This document shows, piece by piece, positions 13,521-23,900 of a DNA stretch of 44,369 nt. The position numbers were made by a program, and so were the translations under genes. Under the pieces are notes generated by a model. That model was given only the letters and a program-made list of their open reading frames with translations. It had not been told where the DNA came from and ran no database searches. This DNA comes from a virus. The stretch lies in IMG/VR virus record IMGVR_UViG_3300043464_001103, positions 1 through 44,369 of that record, one strand, 5' to 3'. The number at the start of each line of letters is the position of its first letter. The stretch's first letter is position 1.

Positions 13521-14336
13521 ATGACTCAACTCGAACTCTGCAATCTTGCCCTCGACAAGTTGGGGGAGCCACCCATCACATCCATTGGAGCATCCACCCC
13601 GGCAGCACAGGCTTGCACCCGCCTCTACCAACCAACACTGGACGCACTGGTGAGGAAGTATCGCTGGAACTTCGCCCGCAAGTCGGTGGTGCTGGAACCA
13701 GTTTGGGTCGCAGCAACGAGTGTGTTCCGCAGTGCCACAGATGTCATTCAAGTGAGTAAGACGGCACACGGTTTGGTTGCTGGGCAACGCATCTTGTTGG
13801 ACACCAGTGACTATCCAGATGCCAATGGGCACTTCTATATCTCTGCCGACCCGGCAGTCGCCACCAATCACTTTCACATCAACCTTGAAGGTGCTGCCGA
13901 CATCACCTCCTCACTTGGGAAATACCACGTTGCCCCGCAGCACACCTGGGCATACAAGATCGCACTGCCATCTGACTGCCTCGCCCTCCGCACAGTGGAG
14001 GGGTATGAGGTGGGTCGCCCACACCAGTTCTTTGTTCTCGAAGGCAGGAGCATATTCTGCAATCTGGAGGAAGTCGAAGTCACCTACACGCAGAAGCAGA
14101 CGGGTGGCACCGATGAGGCAAACTTCGACACCATCTTCAATGATCTGTTTGCCTGCTCGTTGGCAGCAGAACTTGCCATGCCAGTGACAGGCGCCATGTC
14201 TCGCAGAAGTGATATGATGTCACTCTATGGTGAGGTGTTGCAGACTGCCCTCATGTCGAATGTGTTTGAGCATCGGGATAACCTGATTGATCGCACGCAG
14301 GGTCCGACCTCCGCAATGGCTCGCCAATACGCCTGA
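13521..14336 (+). CDS. Tail tubular protein A (gp11-type adaptor)
   Basis: It is the adaptor ring that joins the portal to the tail nozzle. The product begins MTQLELCNLALDKLGEPPI, the typical start of podoviral adaptors (an N-terminal helix followed by LGE and Pro). It contains YRWNFARKSVVL, corresponding to the family Trp/Phe segment, and a beta-rich middle. The ATG at 13521 lies after the terminator in a CACCACCATG context; an upstream in-frame Met would place the start within the terminator stem. At about 271 residues it is a little longer than T7 gp11. It is directly followed by the nozzle gene. Confidence 0.85.
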   Translation: MTQLELCNLALDKLGEPPITSIGASTPAAQACTRLYQPTLDALVRKYRWNFARKSVVLEPVWVAATSVFRSATDVIQVSKTAHGLVAGQRILLDTSDYPDANGHFYISADPAVATNHFHINLEGAADITSSLGKYHVAPQHTWAYKIALPSDCLALRTVEGYEVGRPHQFFVLEGRSIFCNLEEVEVTYTQKQTGGTDEANFDTIFNDLFACSLAAELAMPVTGAMSRRSDMMSLYGEVLQTALMSNVFEHRDNLIDRTQGPTSAMARQYA

Positions 14337-14338
14337 TT

Positions 14339-17300
14339 ATGCCCCAGACCTCACAGCAGAAAATCTCGTTCAACAGTGGGATCATGTCGCCCACACTCGC
14401 AGCACGGTTGGACTTGGAGAAGGCAGCAGCAGGTTGCCGCATCCTCGACAACTTCATCCCCCGAGACTCGGGTGCTGCGTTCAAGCGTGCGGGGTTTGAA
14501 TACCTGGGCAGGACGAAAGACTCAGGCCCAGCCTGCCTTCGTCCATTTAATTACTCCGTCAATACCCGTTTCCAGCTTGAGTTCGGTGCAGGCGAAGTGC
14601 GGTTCTGGGAGGATCGCGCACGGGTGCATCTGCCCGTTGGATCGTTCACGGCATGGAGTGGGACAACCACACAATACACGATTGGCACACCAGTATACCA
14701 ATCAAACGTAATCTACCGAGCAGCAAGCACCCACACACCGAGCGGAGGCAATCAACCACCCAACGCAGTCTGGACAACTACCAACATCAAGGTATTTGCA
14801 GCATCGACTTCCTACGTTGTCGGAGATATTGTTTACCCAGGGCATATTTGCACTACCGCACACACATCAGCTGGTTCCTTGGACCCAACTAAGTTCGCCC
14901 AGTTCTATGTCCCACCGGGAGGCAACTGGTTTTCATCAACCGCATACGCAGTCGGCGATAAAATATTCCACATAGTAGCTGGCAACTACCGAGTTTTCAG
15001 GTGTATCTCTGCTCACACTTCTGGAGCGAGCACAGAACCAGGGGTCGGTGGAAGTTGGACAACCCGCTGGGAGAATTATAGCACAACCCCGAACCACTCT
15101 ACGGCATCCAAAGTTTACGTGGCTGGGGACTCAGTGAAAGTAGGAAGCACTGTTTACCTTTGCAACGCCAACCACACAAGCAGCACCAGCAATGAGCCAA
15201 CAGATGGGGGGTCCCCCTGGTCTGTGCTCACAGGGGTTATCGCATGGTCGGGAACAAGCACAGCACGGGCAGTGGGAGACTGGGTATTCTACGGAGGGGT
15301 TGTCCACAAATTTAACTTCGCTACTACAACCGGAGCATACTTCGGTCAATACTGGAGATTCAGCGGAGACGTTCCCGAAATCATTCCGACAGCATGGACA
15401 TCCTCACCCACCTACTCGGTCAATGCCATTGTGAGCAGTGGCACCCCGGCAGCACTCTACGTTTGCATTGCCGATCACGTCACAGCATCGACAACGCAGC
15501 CAGGAACGGATGGAGGATCACCTTACTGGCAGAAACTCAGCAACGTGTTTTCATGGGTCACGGGCACCAACTACACCGCAGGTGAGTATGTAGTCAACGC
15601 AGGCATCTCTTACCTCGTTGTCACCGATCACACCAGCGGCACCTTCGCCACCGATCTGTCAGCAGGCAGACTGCTCGCTGCCGACTACCCACTCGAACTG
15701 GCACTGCCGTACTCAGAAGCAGAGGCATTCGAGGTGAACCCCGTGGCAATCAACGACCAAGTGTGGCTGCTGCACCCAAGCCATGAGACACGCATCCTCG
15801 AACGCTTTGCGGACACAGCATGGAGAGTGGGTCCGGTGAATTGGGACCAACCCCCAATGCGGGATGAGAACATTGAGAACGACCACACCATGACTGCATC
15901 TGCCACAACAGGCAGCGTCACTCTCACCAGTTCCAAGAAATACTTCGACGCACGCATGGTGGGTGGCTACTTCCAGATTGCCCACAGGCGGGATCAAAGC
16001 ACTGAGAAGTTGGCATTCAACGCATCGGGCACAGGCACGGCATTGCGAGTGAATGGTAGGCTGGACATCTTCATCTACGGCACCGCATGGAAGGGCACCG
16101 TCCACCTTGAGTTTAGCGATGATGGCACAACCAACTGGCTCACTGAACGGTCATGGGTGCAACCCGTTGCCAACATGCGCACCATCTCAACTAACGTCAC
16201 CACACCCAAGGAGGTGTTTGCTCGTCTGCGCTTTGTGCGGGATGGGGCAGGCACCACCAGTGACTATGGCATCATCGAAGCAGCCAGTTCCCGTGTGACA
16301 GGCTTGGTGAAGATCACAGGTTACTCATCCCCCACCCAGGTCTCAGCCACGGTGATGAAGGACATCTGGAGCACCGATGCAACTACTTTGTGGTCCGAGG
16401 GTGCCTACTCCGATTATCGGGGCTGGCCGAGGGCAGCAACAGTGCATGAGCAACGCCTCGTCCTCATCGGCACCGAGGATGAGTCTGAGAAGGTGAGGGC
16501 ATCCCGATTCGACGGGTTCTTTGACTTCTCCGAACTCACCTCAGACGATGGGGCACTTGCGTTCGTCGCAGCCAACAGAGAGTCCAATGCGCTCATGTGG
16601 GTTGAATCATTCGGGCGCATCCTCGCAGCAGGGTCACTGGCTGAGGAGTGGTCAATCAACAGCGGCAGTGAGGGTAAGATCCTCACACCCACCAACCCAC
16701 CACGCATTGAGCGGGAGACTCGGGTTGGAAGTTGCAACATTCCCGCTCTCCTCCTCGGTGACGCACTGGTGTTTGTGGCGAACGACAGACAGCAGGTGAT
16801 GGAGTTCAGCTACTCGTTCAGCGAGGACAAGTATGTGAAGCAGAAGATGACCCAGCTTGCGGAGCACATGTTCGACTCGGGCATCAAGCAAATGGCAGCA
16901 TCTCGGCAACCCGACACCATGCTCTACTGCGTCATGAATGATGGGCGTTTGATGTCCTTCACGTATGACCGGGGGCAGGGTGTGGTCGCATGGGCACAGC
17001 ACACCACAGATGGTCTGTTCGAGTCAGTCTCGGTCATCTACGGTGGCGAGTTGAATGCGGATGAGGTGTGGGTGGTGGTGAAGCGCACAATCAACGGGCA
17101 GGATGTCCGTTATGTGGAGGCACTGCACAAGGACACTGCCCGCTACCGATTTGAGGGCACGATCAATGAGTTGTGCTATTGCGACTCCTCGGTGCTCGTC
17201 ACCAACTCCCCAGCCTCCACCACAGTGGCAGGTCTCGACCACTTGGAGGGTGAGGCAGTTTCCGTGCTCGCAGATGGTGTGGTGGTCACAGGCAAGACTG

Positions 17301-17692
17301 TGAGCGGGGGAGCGATCACCCTCAGCACAGCAGCCTCGACCATCCGTGTGGGGTTGCCCTTCACTGCCAAACTCCAAGGCAACTGGCTGGACATGCAGTT
17401 GCAGGACGGGAGTGCGCAGGACAAGAAGCAGCGGGTGTCCAAGATCACGGTTATCACCCACCAGTCCAACGGGATGGAGTATCATGCGGACCCAGATGAA
17501 GGCACAGGGCAGTGGTATAGTGAGGGGTTGGGGAACACCTCGGCAATCGCTTCACGGGTGACTCGCCCGACCAAGTTTGAGGTGACGAACGTGATGCGAC
17601 ACTACTGGGAAACCAACCTCACTTTGCGCTCGTCTCTCCCCTTGCCAGTGAATGTCCTCGCCATTATCTATCAGAATGAATACTTTGGTTGA
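14339..17692 (+). CDS. Tail tubular protein B (gp12-type nozzle) with seven carbohydrate-binding-like repeats
   Basis: It is the tail nozzle hexamer that forms the channel and binds fibres. The N-terminal start (SPTLAARLDLEKAAAGCRI, FIPRDSGAAFKRAG) and the C-terminal two-thirds, including ERFADTAWRVGPVNWDQPP and a central WSTDATTLWSEGAYSDYRG, follow the gp12/nozzle family. Inserted at residues about 105-443 are seven tandem repeats of 40-48 residues, each of the pattern W-x-x-x-Y-x-x-GD-x-V followed by a VY or YR strand and a HTS or HT motif, like CBM5/12 chitin-binding modules. T7 gp12 is about 794 residues; the excess is largely these repeats. The inserted stretch is visibly more AT-rich. 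Its 3' end overlaps the next gene. Confidence 0.88.
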   Translation: MPQTSQQKISFNSGIMSPTLAARLDLEKAAAGCRILDNFIPRDSGAAFKRAGFEYLGRTKDSGPACLRPFNYSVNTRFQLEFGAGEVRFWEDRARVHLPVGSFTAWSGTTTQYTIGTPVYQSNVIYRAASTHTPSGGNQPPNAVWTTTNIKVFAASTSYVVGDIVYPGHICTTAHTSAGSLDPTKFAQFYVPPGGNWFSSTAYAVGDKIFHIVAGNYRVFRCISAHTSGASTEPGVGGSWTTRWENYSTTPNHSTASKVYVAGDSVKVGSTVYLCNANHTSSTSNEPTDGGSPWSVLTGVIAWSGTSTARAVGDWVFYGGVVHKFNFATTTGAYFGQYWRFSGDVPEIIPTAWTSSPTYSVNAIVSSGTPAALYVCIADHVTASTTQPGTDGGSPYWQKLSNVFSWVTGTNYTAGEYVVNAGISYLVVTDHTSGTFATDLSAGRLLAADYPLELALPYSEAEAFEVNPVAINDQVWLLHPSHETRILERFADTAWRVGPVNWDQPPMRDENIENDHTMTASATTGSVTLTSSKKYFDARMVGGYFQIAHRRDQSTEKLAFNASGTGTALRVNGRLDIFIYGTAWKGTVHLEFSDDGTTNWLTERSWVQPVANMRTISTNVTTPKEVFARLRFVRDGAGTTSDYGIIEAASSRVTGLVKITGYSSPTQVSATVMKDIWSTDATTLWSEGAYSDYRGWPRAATVHEQRLVLIGTEDESEKVRASRFDGFFDFSELTSDDGALAFVAANRESNALMWVESFGRILAAGSLAEEWSINSGSEGKILTPTNPPRIERETRVGSCNIPALLLGDALVFVANDRQQVMEFSYSFSEDKYVKQKMTQLAEHMFDSGIKQMAASRQPDTMLYCVMNDGRLMSFTYDRGQGVVAWAQHTTDGLFESVSVIYGGELNADEVWVVVKRTINGQDVRYVEALHKDTARYRFEGTINELCYCDSSVLVTNSPASTTVAGLDHLEGEAVSVLADGVVVTGKTVSGGAITLSTAASTIRVGLPFTAKLQGNWLDMQLQDGSAQDKKQRVSKITVITHQSNGMEYHADPDEGTGQWYSEGLGNTSAIASRVTRPTKFEVTNVMRHYWETNLTLRSSLPLPVNVLAIIYQNEYFG
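14651..15668 (+). repeat. Seven-repeat CBM5/12-like region within nozzle gene
   Basis: Repeats lie at residues about 105-148, 152-192, 197-246, 252-297, 302-342, 352-399 and 405-443. Conserved features are an N-terminal aromatic (Trp or Phe), a Tyr-x-x-Gly-Asp turn, a valine strand and a late HTS. They are diverged at DNA level, so these are old protein repeats and not a recent tandem DNA amplification. Confidence 0.75.
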
Positions 17693-18161
17693 AAGTGACA
17701 AGGAGTTGGTGCTGCGAGGCTTGCAAGCTATTGGCATCTCCGAGGAGCATGTGCGTGAGCATGGGGTGATCAATGCGGCAGAGTTTGCCCTCCTCCAAAT
17801 GGAGCAGATTGGAACCTACGAGGTCGAGCACTATGCCCTGCCGGGATTCATTGCAAGGCAGGCAATCCTCCGGGCACCCAGCATCATCACCACCGAGCGT
17901 CATCTGCACTGGCACCCGTTCGTGATCTCCTACGGCAGCGTGAGCGTCTACAACGAACTCGACGGCACCGTGAAGCACATCCATGCGATCAATGCGCCGG
18001 GAGGTCATTTCACCTCACTGACTGAGCCAGGAACCCGGCGTTTAATTTTCGTGCGTGAGGAGACTCTTTGGACTACCTTCCACAGGTGCGACCACAATGA
18101 CCCAAACCAAATGGTCAGTGAGAACATCATCCCCAATGACAACCCCCTCCTGCTCCAATGA
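17676..18161 (+). CDS. Cupin-like conserved phage protein (161 aa)
   Basis: The start is placed at ATG 17676 (MNTLVESDKELVLRGL), overlapping the nozzle gene by 17 nt; an ATG at 17652 is also in frame. After a helical N-terminus a small beta-barrel region follows: LHWHPFVISYGSVSVYNE, then HIHAINAPGGHFT, then LTEPGTRRLIFV and ETLWTTFHRC. These resemble a family of small cupin-fold phage proteins found near tail genes in many phages. No metal site is proven, although several His residues are in plausible places. Its role, perhaps virion or assembly related, is unknown. Its stop overlaps the next gene's ATG. Confidence 0.6.
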   Translation: MNTLVESDKELVLRGLQAIGISEEHVREHGVINAAEFALLQMEQIGTYEVEHYALPGFIARQAILRAPSIITTERHLHWHPFVISYGSVSVYNELDGTVKHIHAINAPGGHFTSLTEPGTRRLIFVREETLWTTFHRCDHNDPNQMVSENIIPNDNPLLLQ

Positions 18162-18988
18162 TTGAACATCTTCTCCATTTGCCTTTGGCAACTATGGCAT
18201 TCACTTATGTCTTTATGGCAGCAACGGTGGTGTCTGGTGTGGTGGGTGCAGTCGCCTCATACCGTCAAGGCAAAGAGGCACAGCGGGTTGCTGATCTCAA
18301 TGCTGATCTCGCCAACCAGGAGGCACGGCAGCAGCTTGCCATTGGGCGGATGCAGGAGCAGGTTGCCATGCAGCAGGCAAATGCCGAGAGGGCAGCGATG
18401 ATGGCAGAGGCAGCAGCGGCTAACGCCAACGCCTCCGCAATCGACCAGGAGACCCTCGCCAACGAGGCACGCAGCCGGGAAGAGCAGCGCAGGGCACGGG
18501 AGGAGGCACGGCAGCGTCTGGCTGAGACCGGGGGCATCTTTGCAGGCGCAGGTGTGGTCGGCACCACAGGCACCCCCCTAGCAGTGCTGGCTGAGTCTGC
18601 CATGTTGGAAGAGGCGAACGTGATCGACATGCAGTATCTCACCAATGTGGAAAGCACCAAGTCCCGATACGAGTCGGCAGTGGAGAGAGCAAACGCAGGA
18701 AGGATGGCGGGCGCAGCCAACGCACAATATGCCATCAGCAAGAATGCTGCGAAGGTGTCCGGGATTGCGTCCCAGATCGGTGCTAGAAACAAAACCACTC
18801 AAGCTGAAATCGAAAGGTCTGCTGGACGCGCAGCACGCAAACAGGCAAATCTCGCAGCCATTGGTGAGGTCATTGGTGCAGTGGGTGGTGCCGCAGGTGC
18901 TTATTCAATGGGGGCATCCCGCTCAACTTCCGGTAGCTACCGTCCAAAGGCGAAGAACCCGAGCGTGCCGAGCAACTATTTCTACTAA
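18158..18988 (+). CDS. Internal virion protein, gp14-like
   Basis: It is probably the smallest of three internal core proteins ejected to build the DNA-entry channel. The 276-residue product has a hydrophobic N-terminal segment (residues about 13-33, MAFTYVFMAATVVSGVVGAV). A long Gln/Ala/Glu-rich coiled coil follows (QEARQQLAIGRMQEQ and onward), then a Gly/Ala-rich C-terminal region (GEVIGAVGGAAGAYSMG) able to insert in membranes. Size, composition and order (followed by two large internal proteins) match T7 gp14. The ATG overlaps the previous stop (ATGA). Confidence 0.75.
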   Translation: MIEHLLHLPLATMAFTYVFMAATVVSGVVGAVASYRQGKEAQRVADLNADLANQEARQQLAIGRMQEQVAMQQANAERAAMMAEAAAANANASAIDQETLANEARSREEQRRAREEARQRLAETGGIFAGAGVVGTTGTPLAVLAESAMLEEANVIDMQYLTNVESTKSRYESAVERANAGRMAGAANAQYAISKNAAKVSGIASQIGARNKTTQAEIERSAGRAARKQANLAAIGEVIGAVGGAAGAYSMGASRSTSGSYRPKAKNPSVPSNYFY

Positions 18989-18991
18989 AAT

Positions 18992-19009
18992 CCTCTGCCT
19001 AATTACCCG
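18992..19009 (+). promoter_or_regulatory. TGCCTAATTACCC box before gp15-like gene
   Basis: The 17-mer CCTCTGCCTAATTACCC is identical to the minus-strand copy at 3930-3946 in the main control region. Here it lies just upstream of the ATG at 19013, so it is a candidate late regulator site or a transposed copy of the control box. Confidence 0.45.
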
Positions 19010-19012
19010 ATT

Positions 19013-20914
19013 ATGATTCGACTCCCACGCAGGAACCCGGAAATAAATGCAGACTATTCACCTCGCCGCAGGTTGTCGGCAGGTGGGTTGCGTTTGAATT
19101 TCTCCGACTCACAGAGGGCACTCAGCGACTTGAATCGGGCAGTTGGGCAGGGACCCCGCTACGTGGAGGAAGATGTGTCCAGTGGGGTGAAGGCAGTGGC
19201 GAAAGGTGCGCAGCAGGTCACAAGCGCATTACAAGAGTTGCAGATTCGCAACCAGGATATAACGGACAAACGCAAGCTGTTCGACAACGAGACCAAACTC
19301 GCAGTCATGGGGGAGGAGTTGCAGGGCAAACTCACTTTGGAGAATGACCCCAACAAATGGGAGTCCATCGCAGCAGAGCACATGGCATCGGTGGAGTTTG
19401 ACACTGAGGGCATGAGTCCCTCCGCAGTGGAGGCGTTGCAGCAATACACTGAGCGAACCAAGGCAATCACTGTGGCACGGGCACGCAATGGTGGGTTTGC
19501 CGAGAACGAGCGCAGGATGGTCAATTCAGCGATGGCGAACCTCGACATCCACACCCGGGCACGCAACCTGCGGGGCATTGCGGAGACTACCAAAGCAATG
19601 GTTGATGACGGGCATTGGACCCCTGAGCAGGGAATGAATGTTGCGCAGGAACATGCAAGGCGGGTGCAGTCCGATATTTTCCGTGATCTTAAAATTAAGG
19701 TAGAGACACTTCAAACTGAAGGAAGATTCGATGAAGTCCCCAGTGTCATAGAAGAAGAAGAACTGATTGCCAACGACCCCCTACTTCAAGTGGAAGTAGA
19801 GAACATGCTTTTGCAGAACAAAGCAAAGAGAGAGGAGTTCGATTTCACGAATGCCATCTCAGCCAACCCACAAGCAGAACTTGATGAGTTGCGCAAAGGC
19901 AAGGACGGGAAGTATGGCAGCAAACCAGAATGGCAGAGGCAGGACATGACCTTCAAAGCCTCACAGATGGTGGAGAACAAGTCCGCAGTGAATGCCAAAC
20001 GCGCAATCGACGGGATCATTGGTAAGACCATCACCAAACCTGAGCAGTTGGACGGACCTGAGTTCAAGGACATCACCCCGGTTCAGAAGGAGACCCTCAA
20101 GAAGACCTTGCTGGAGGGGGCACCCAATAATGACAAAGAGTGGATGGGGTTGGCTGCGGAAATTAACAACTTTGAACCCTCAGACAACTCGGATCAGGAT
20201 GCGCTTCGTCTTGCCCACATTGAGAACATGGTGGGGGTGCGGTTCAAGGGCAGTTACAAGGATCAACTTGTGCGCATGATTGCGGAGCGCAGGGAAGGGG
20301 GGACCGAGAGTGATGTTGTTGCAAAGCAAAAACTTACAAAATACCTGACAGAGGGGTTCCTCGGAAACTACAAGGTGCCATATGTGCCACCAAAGGATGG
20401 TTGGCTTTTTGGCGACACTCCAGGCACCCCGCTATCCCCGGCGGATCAAGCACTCACCGACACTGCCGTCCCGGAGGGGCAGCGCATCACGAAGGGCAAA
20501 CCTGTGGTTGATGTCCAGCGTGAGGCGTTGGCTCGAGCAAAGTGGTCAGCAGGTCTTAACGGGTTGGCTTTGATGAAGCAAAAAGGTGCAACTGCCAAGG
20601 AGATGGAGGACTGGGTGGATAGCTACGCACAGCAGTATTCAGTCAGTGCCGCTTTGCAAAACAAAGAGAAGGAGATGACCCCGATCCAGCAGCAACCTCT
20701 GTTCAACTCGCTGCCCAATGTGAACAAGTTCATGCAGAACCGTCCTTTGCCCAAGAGTTGGCAGGGCAAGCTACCCCCAGAAGAAGGGGTGAAGGACGAA
20801 TCCAAGTTGAAAATGGAGACTGCACAGCCGAGTGAGGATGGAGTCATGCCCGTTCCCCCCAGACCTGGTGAAGCCACTCCGAACCCATCACTCCTACCAG
20901 TAATCACCAACTAA
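19013..20914 (+). CDS. Internal virion protein, gp15-like
   Basis: The 633-residue product is almost entirely helical and charged, with features of the T7 gp15 core protein: a Lys/Arg-rich N-terminus (MIRLPRRNPEINADYSPRR), an early helical repeat region (KGAQQVTSALQELQIRN), and a long helical body with NANL-type turns. The C-terminus is Pro-rich (PVPPRPGEATPNPSLLP). Its place between the gp14-like gene and the giant 2289-residue gene supports the assignment. The start has a GATTATG context without a Shine-Dalgarno. It is probably part of the trans-envelope DNA-ejection conduit. Confidence 0.75.
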   Translation: MIRLPRRNPEINADYSPRRRLSAGGLRLNFSDSQRALSDLNRAVGQGPRYVEEDVSSGVKAVAKGAQQVTSALQELQIRNQDITDKRKLFDNETKLAVMGEELQGKLTLENDPNKWESIAAEHMASVEFDTEGMSPSAVEALQQYTERTKAITVARARNGGFAENERRMVNSAMANLDIHTRARNLRGIAETTKAMVDDGHWTPEQGMNVAQEHARRVQSDIFRDLKIKVETLQTEGRFDEVPSVIEEEELIANDPLLQVEVENMLLQNKAKREEFDFTNAISANPQAELDELRKGKDGKYGSKPEWQRQDMTFKASQMVENKSAVNAKRAIDGIIGKTITKPEQLDGPEFKDITPVQKETLKKTLLEGAPNNDKEWMGLAAEINNFEPSDNSDQDALRLAHIENMVGVRFKGSYKDQLVRMIAERREGGTESDVVAKQKLTKYLTEGFLGNYKVPYVPPKDGWLFGDTPGTPLSPADQALTDTAVPEGQRITKGKPVVDVQREALARAKWSAGLNGLALMKQKGATAKEMEDWVDSYAQQYSVSAALQNKEKEMTPIQQQPLFNSLPNVNKFMQNRPLPKSWQGKLPPEEGVKDESKLKMETAQPSEDGVMPVPPRPGEATPNPSLLPVITN

Positions 20915-20917
20915 TTT

Positions 20918-23900
20918 ATGCCCCTCCTAGACGAAGACACAGCCATTGGACTCGCACAGAAGCACATGTCGATGGGGGCAATGGGTCCAGAACCCATCGA
21001 CCCGCTTGAGGTCAAAGCATTGGATGAATACACCATCCACCAGCAGGAGTTGGGGTTGCCTCTGTTCCCTGCGTATGAGGCAAAGGCACGCACCGAGCTG
21101 GAGGGATACCGCAGCATCTTCACCGACCTAAAAAAGGTGGACGAGTGGGAACCCTCCATGAAGCAAGTGGCAGCAACCTCCCCTGACCCGGACAAGGCGA
21201 GGCAGATGTTTGCCAACTCCATGTTTCTTGCCAAAGAACTCGGCAAGTCGGTGGCTGAGGTGCAGGCGAACTACAACGAATGGATGGGTGGGTATTCACA
21301 GAAGGTGTGGGGCAAACGGGTTGCTGACACTGCGGGGTTCTACGGCATGGCGCAGGGGCATGTGAAGAAGGAGACTGAGGCTGAGGACACAGGCAGTGAG
21401 GCAATGCGCCTTGCGCTCACCTCCGCAGCACTCGGCACCAACGACAGTGTTGGGGACTACCAGAAGTGGCGGGAGAAGACTGCTGGCAAGGAACCCAGTA
21501 AAGATGCGCACTTGGCATTTTCGTTCACCTACAGCAAGGTCAAGTCGCAGATTGAGGACAAGAAGCACATCGTCTCTGGTGCGGTCTCTGCGCTCAAGCA
21601 AATGATGTCAGGTGAGGGGGCAACCGCAGGCACAGACACACGCATTGTGGATGCCCTCGTGGACATGGACCCCAAAGACCGTCCTCTTGTGCTTGCTGCT
21701 ATCATGGCGGGGGCACAGGCAACAGGGGAGGCATCGGACAAGGACTGGACAACTTTGTTCCCCCAGATCGGTGAATCCTTCTCCCGCATCCTGACCAGTG
21801 CGTGGGGTGGCGTTGGACGGCAGGAGTTGGAGCAGAATTTGATCACGGTCAAAGCCGAGTACCTCGGTGGCAAGGATGGCAAAATGCTGCTCCCGGAGTC
21901 CCCGGTCACTTCCCCCGAGCAAGCACGGGACTTGGTGGAAAAAACCCTGCTTGAGGTGATAGGAAAAAAGACAGGTCTCATGCAGATGGGCACGGGTTCT
22001 TCGACGGGCATGGGTGGGGGACCTGTGTCTGTGTCACCCATTGGGGAAGAAGGAACCAAACGGTATAGGACACCCACCGAGCAGGAGCGCAGGCTTATAA
22101 ACTCCGAGCTGAACCGGGTGACCCGCATCAACCAGATCACACGGGAGATCGAGAACGCAGCAGTGGCAACCGATCCGGTGAAGGCACTGTTCGCCAACTC
22201 CATTGGTTCAACTCTCGCACTGGTCCCGATGGCAATGATGGGACCGGGCGGTATGATGGTCGCAGCCAAGGCATACTCAGGCATGGAGTATGACAAAGTT
22301 CGACTCATGTATCCGACCATTCCCGAGGACAAGGTGTCCATGATCTCCGATCTCTCCGGGTTCGTCATGGCAGGGTTGGACAAGATTGAGGGTGACTTCC
22401 TCACGGGCAAACTGCCCTCGGTAAGTCACCTCATCAAGAAGGGCATTTTCTCCACGGTGGTGGGTCGGATGGGTCTTCGTGCGGTTGAGGGTGTGTTAAT
22501 TCAGAACTTTCAGGAGTTCACGCAGGACGCATCCCGTTTGGTCATCCAAGACCTCGCTGCTGCCGTTGACTCTGACGTCGAAGGCACCGACCTCAGTGAG
22601 TGGTCCGGGTTCTGGGACGAGCGTTTGGACGTGGCGATAGACATGATCCCGCTCAACCTCATCGGGTTGGGGGCAGGGACTTACAACGACTTCTCGAATG
22701 CAGTCGATGCGATGAAGCGCAGGGAGTATCTGAACCTCGCAGGGATCAATGATGAGGCAGCAGCACCGATCATCGACCTCGCCAACAAAGGGGACGAGGA
22801 GGGGTCGCAGGCTGCGCTACGCGAAGCGTTCCTCAACCGGGACCCCGAGGTTGCCCGTGCTGCCTCTGAGCGCATGGGACCCGCAGCGCAGGCAACGCAG
22901 AGGTTCGATACTCTGCTCACCCAGAACTTCACCCCCCGCTACACGCAGGAGGGAGACAACCACATCCTCACCTTCCCAGATGGGCGGGTCATCAAGGCTG
23001 AGTCATGGGGCGAGGCACGGTGGTACATGGAGCAGGCGATGGGGGACAAGCTCAGTGAGGAGATCACTGTGGTGGCAGACATGGCAAACTTCTTCACAGG
23101 GCAGCAGCGTGAAGGGATGACCGAGCGGGTGGACATGATCCCCAAGAAACGCACCCAGCAGCAGGAGGTAGAGGCAGGCACCATCACTGAGGAGCAGGCA
23201 CGGGAGCGTGCGGCAATTGCAGGTGAGGCGTTTGGCCTGACACCGGAAGAGGCGCAGGAGGAGACGTGGACAGTGCTCGGGCGAAACACTGTGGATACTC
23301 AGGAAGAAGTGGCGAAGAGTGCCATCGATCTGTTCGAGGGTGCGGGTGTGGACACCGTGATGGAAGAGGTGGTCGAGGGACGGTTGAAGGTGGCACTGGA
23401 CAAAAAACGCTACTCAATGGATCAGGTCAAAAGGTTCATCGCACAGGTGGAGTCTGTGACCAATGAGAAGTTCCTGGTCGCAGACACTGAGCAGGGGGTC
23501 ATCGAAGCGATCAGTGCCATCGTGGTGGCGGACGTGATTGGGCGCAGGAAAGACGGCACCCAGCTTCCGGCAGGTCTGGTAACTCGGGGGATGCTGCAAG
23601 CCGTTCAACGCCAGTCCACCCCACAGGCGAACCGCAAACTCATGGGCATGGTGCAGGCGTTCCGCTCGTTCTTCCGGCAGGTGTTTGCCCGTGCGAGGGC
23701 ATTGAACAAAGCCAAGGCTGAGGGCACACTCGGGAAAGAGTATCAAGGGTTCGTCGATGAACTGCTTGGTGTTGATCCCCAGGTGCGGGAGTTGAACGTG
23801 GCTGCGACTGAGGCACGGGCAACTGCCACAGCAGTGGCAACCGGGGAGACGCAGCAGACCCCGATGGAGAAGCAGGCAGCATCCTCTCTCAAGCTCGGTG

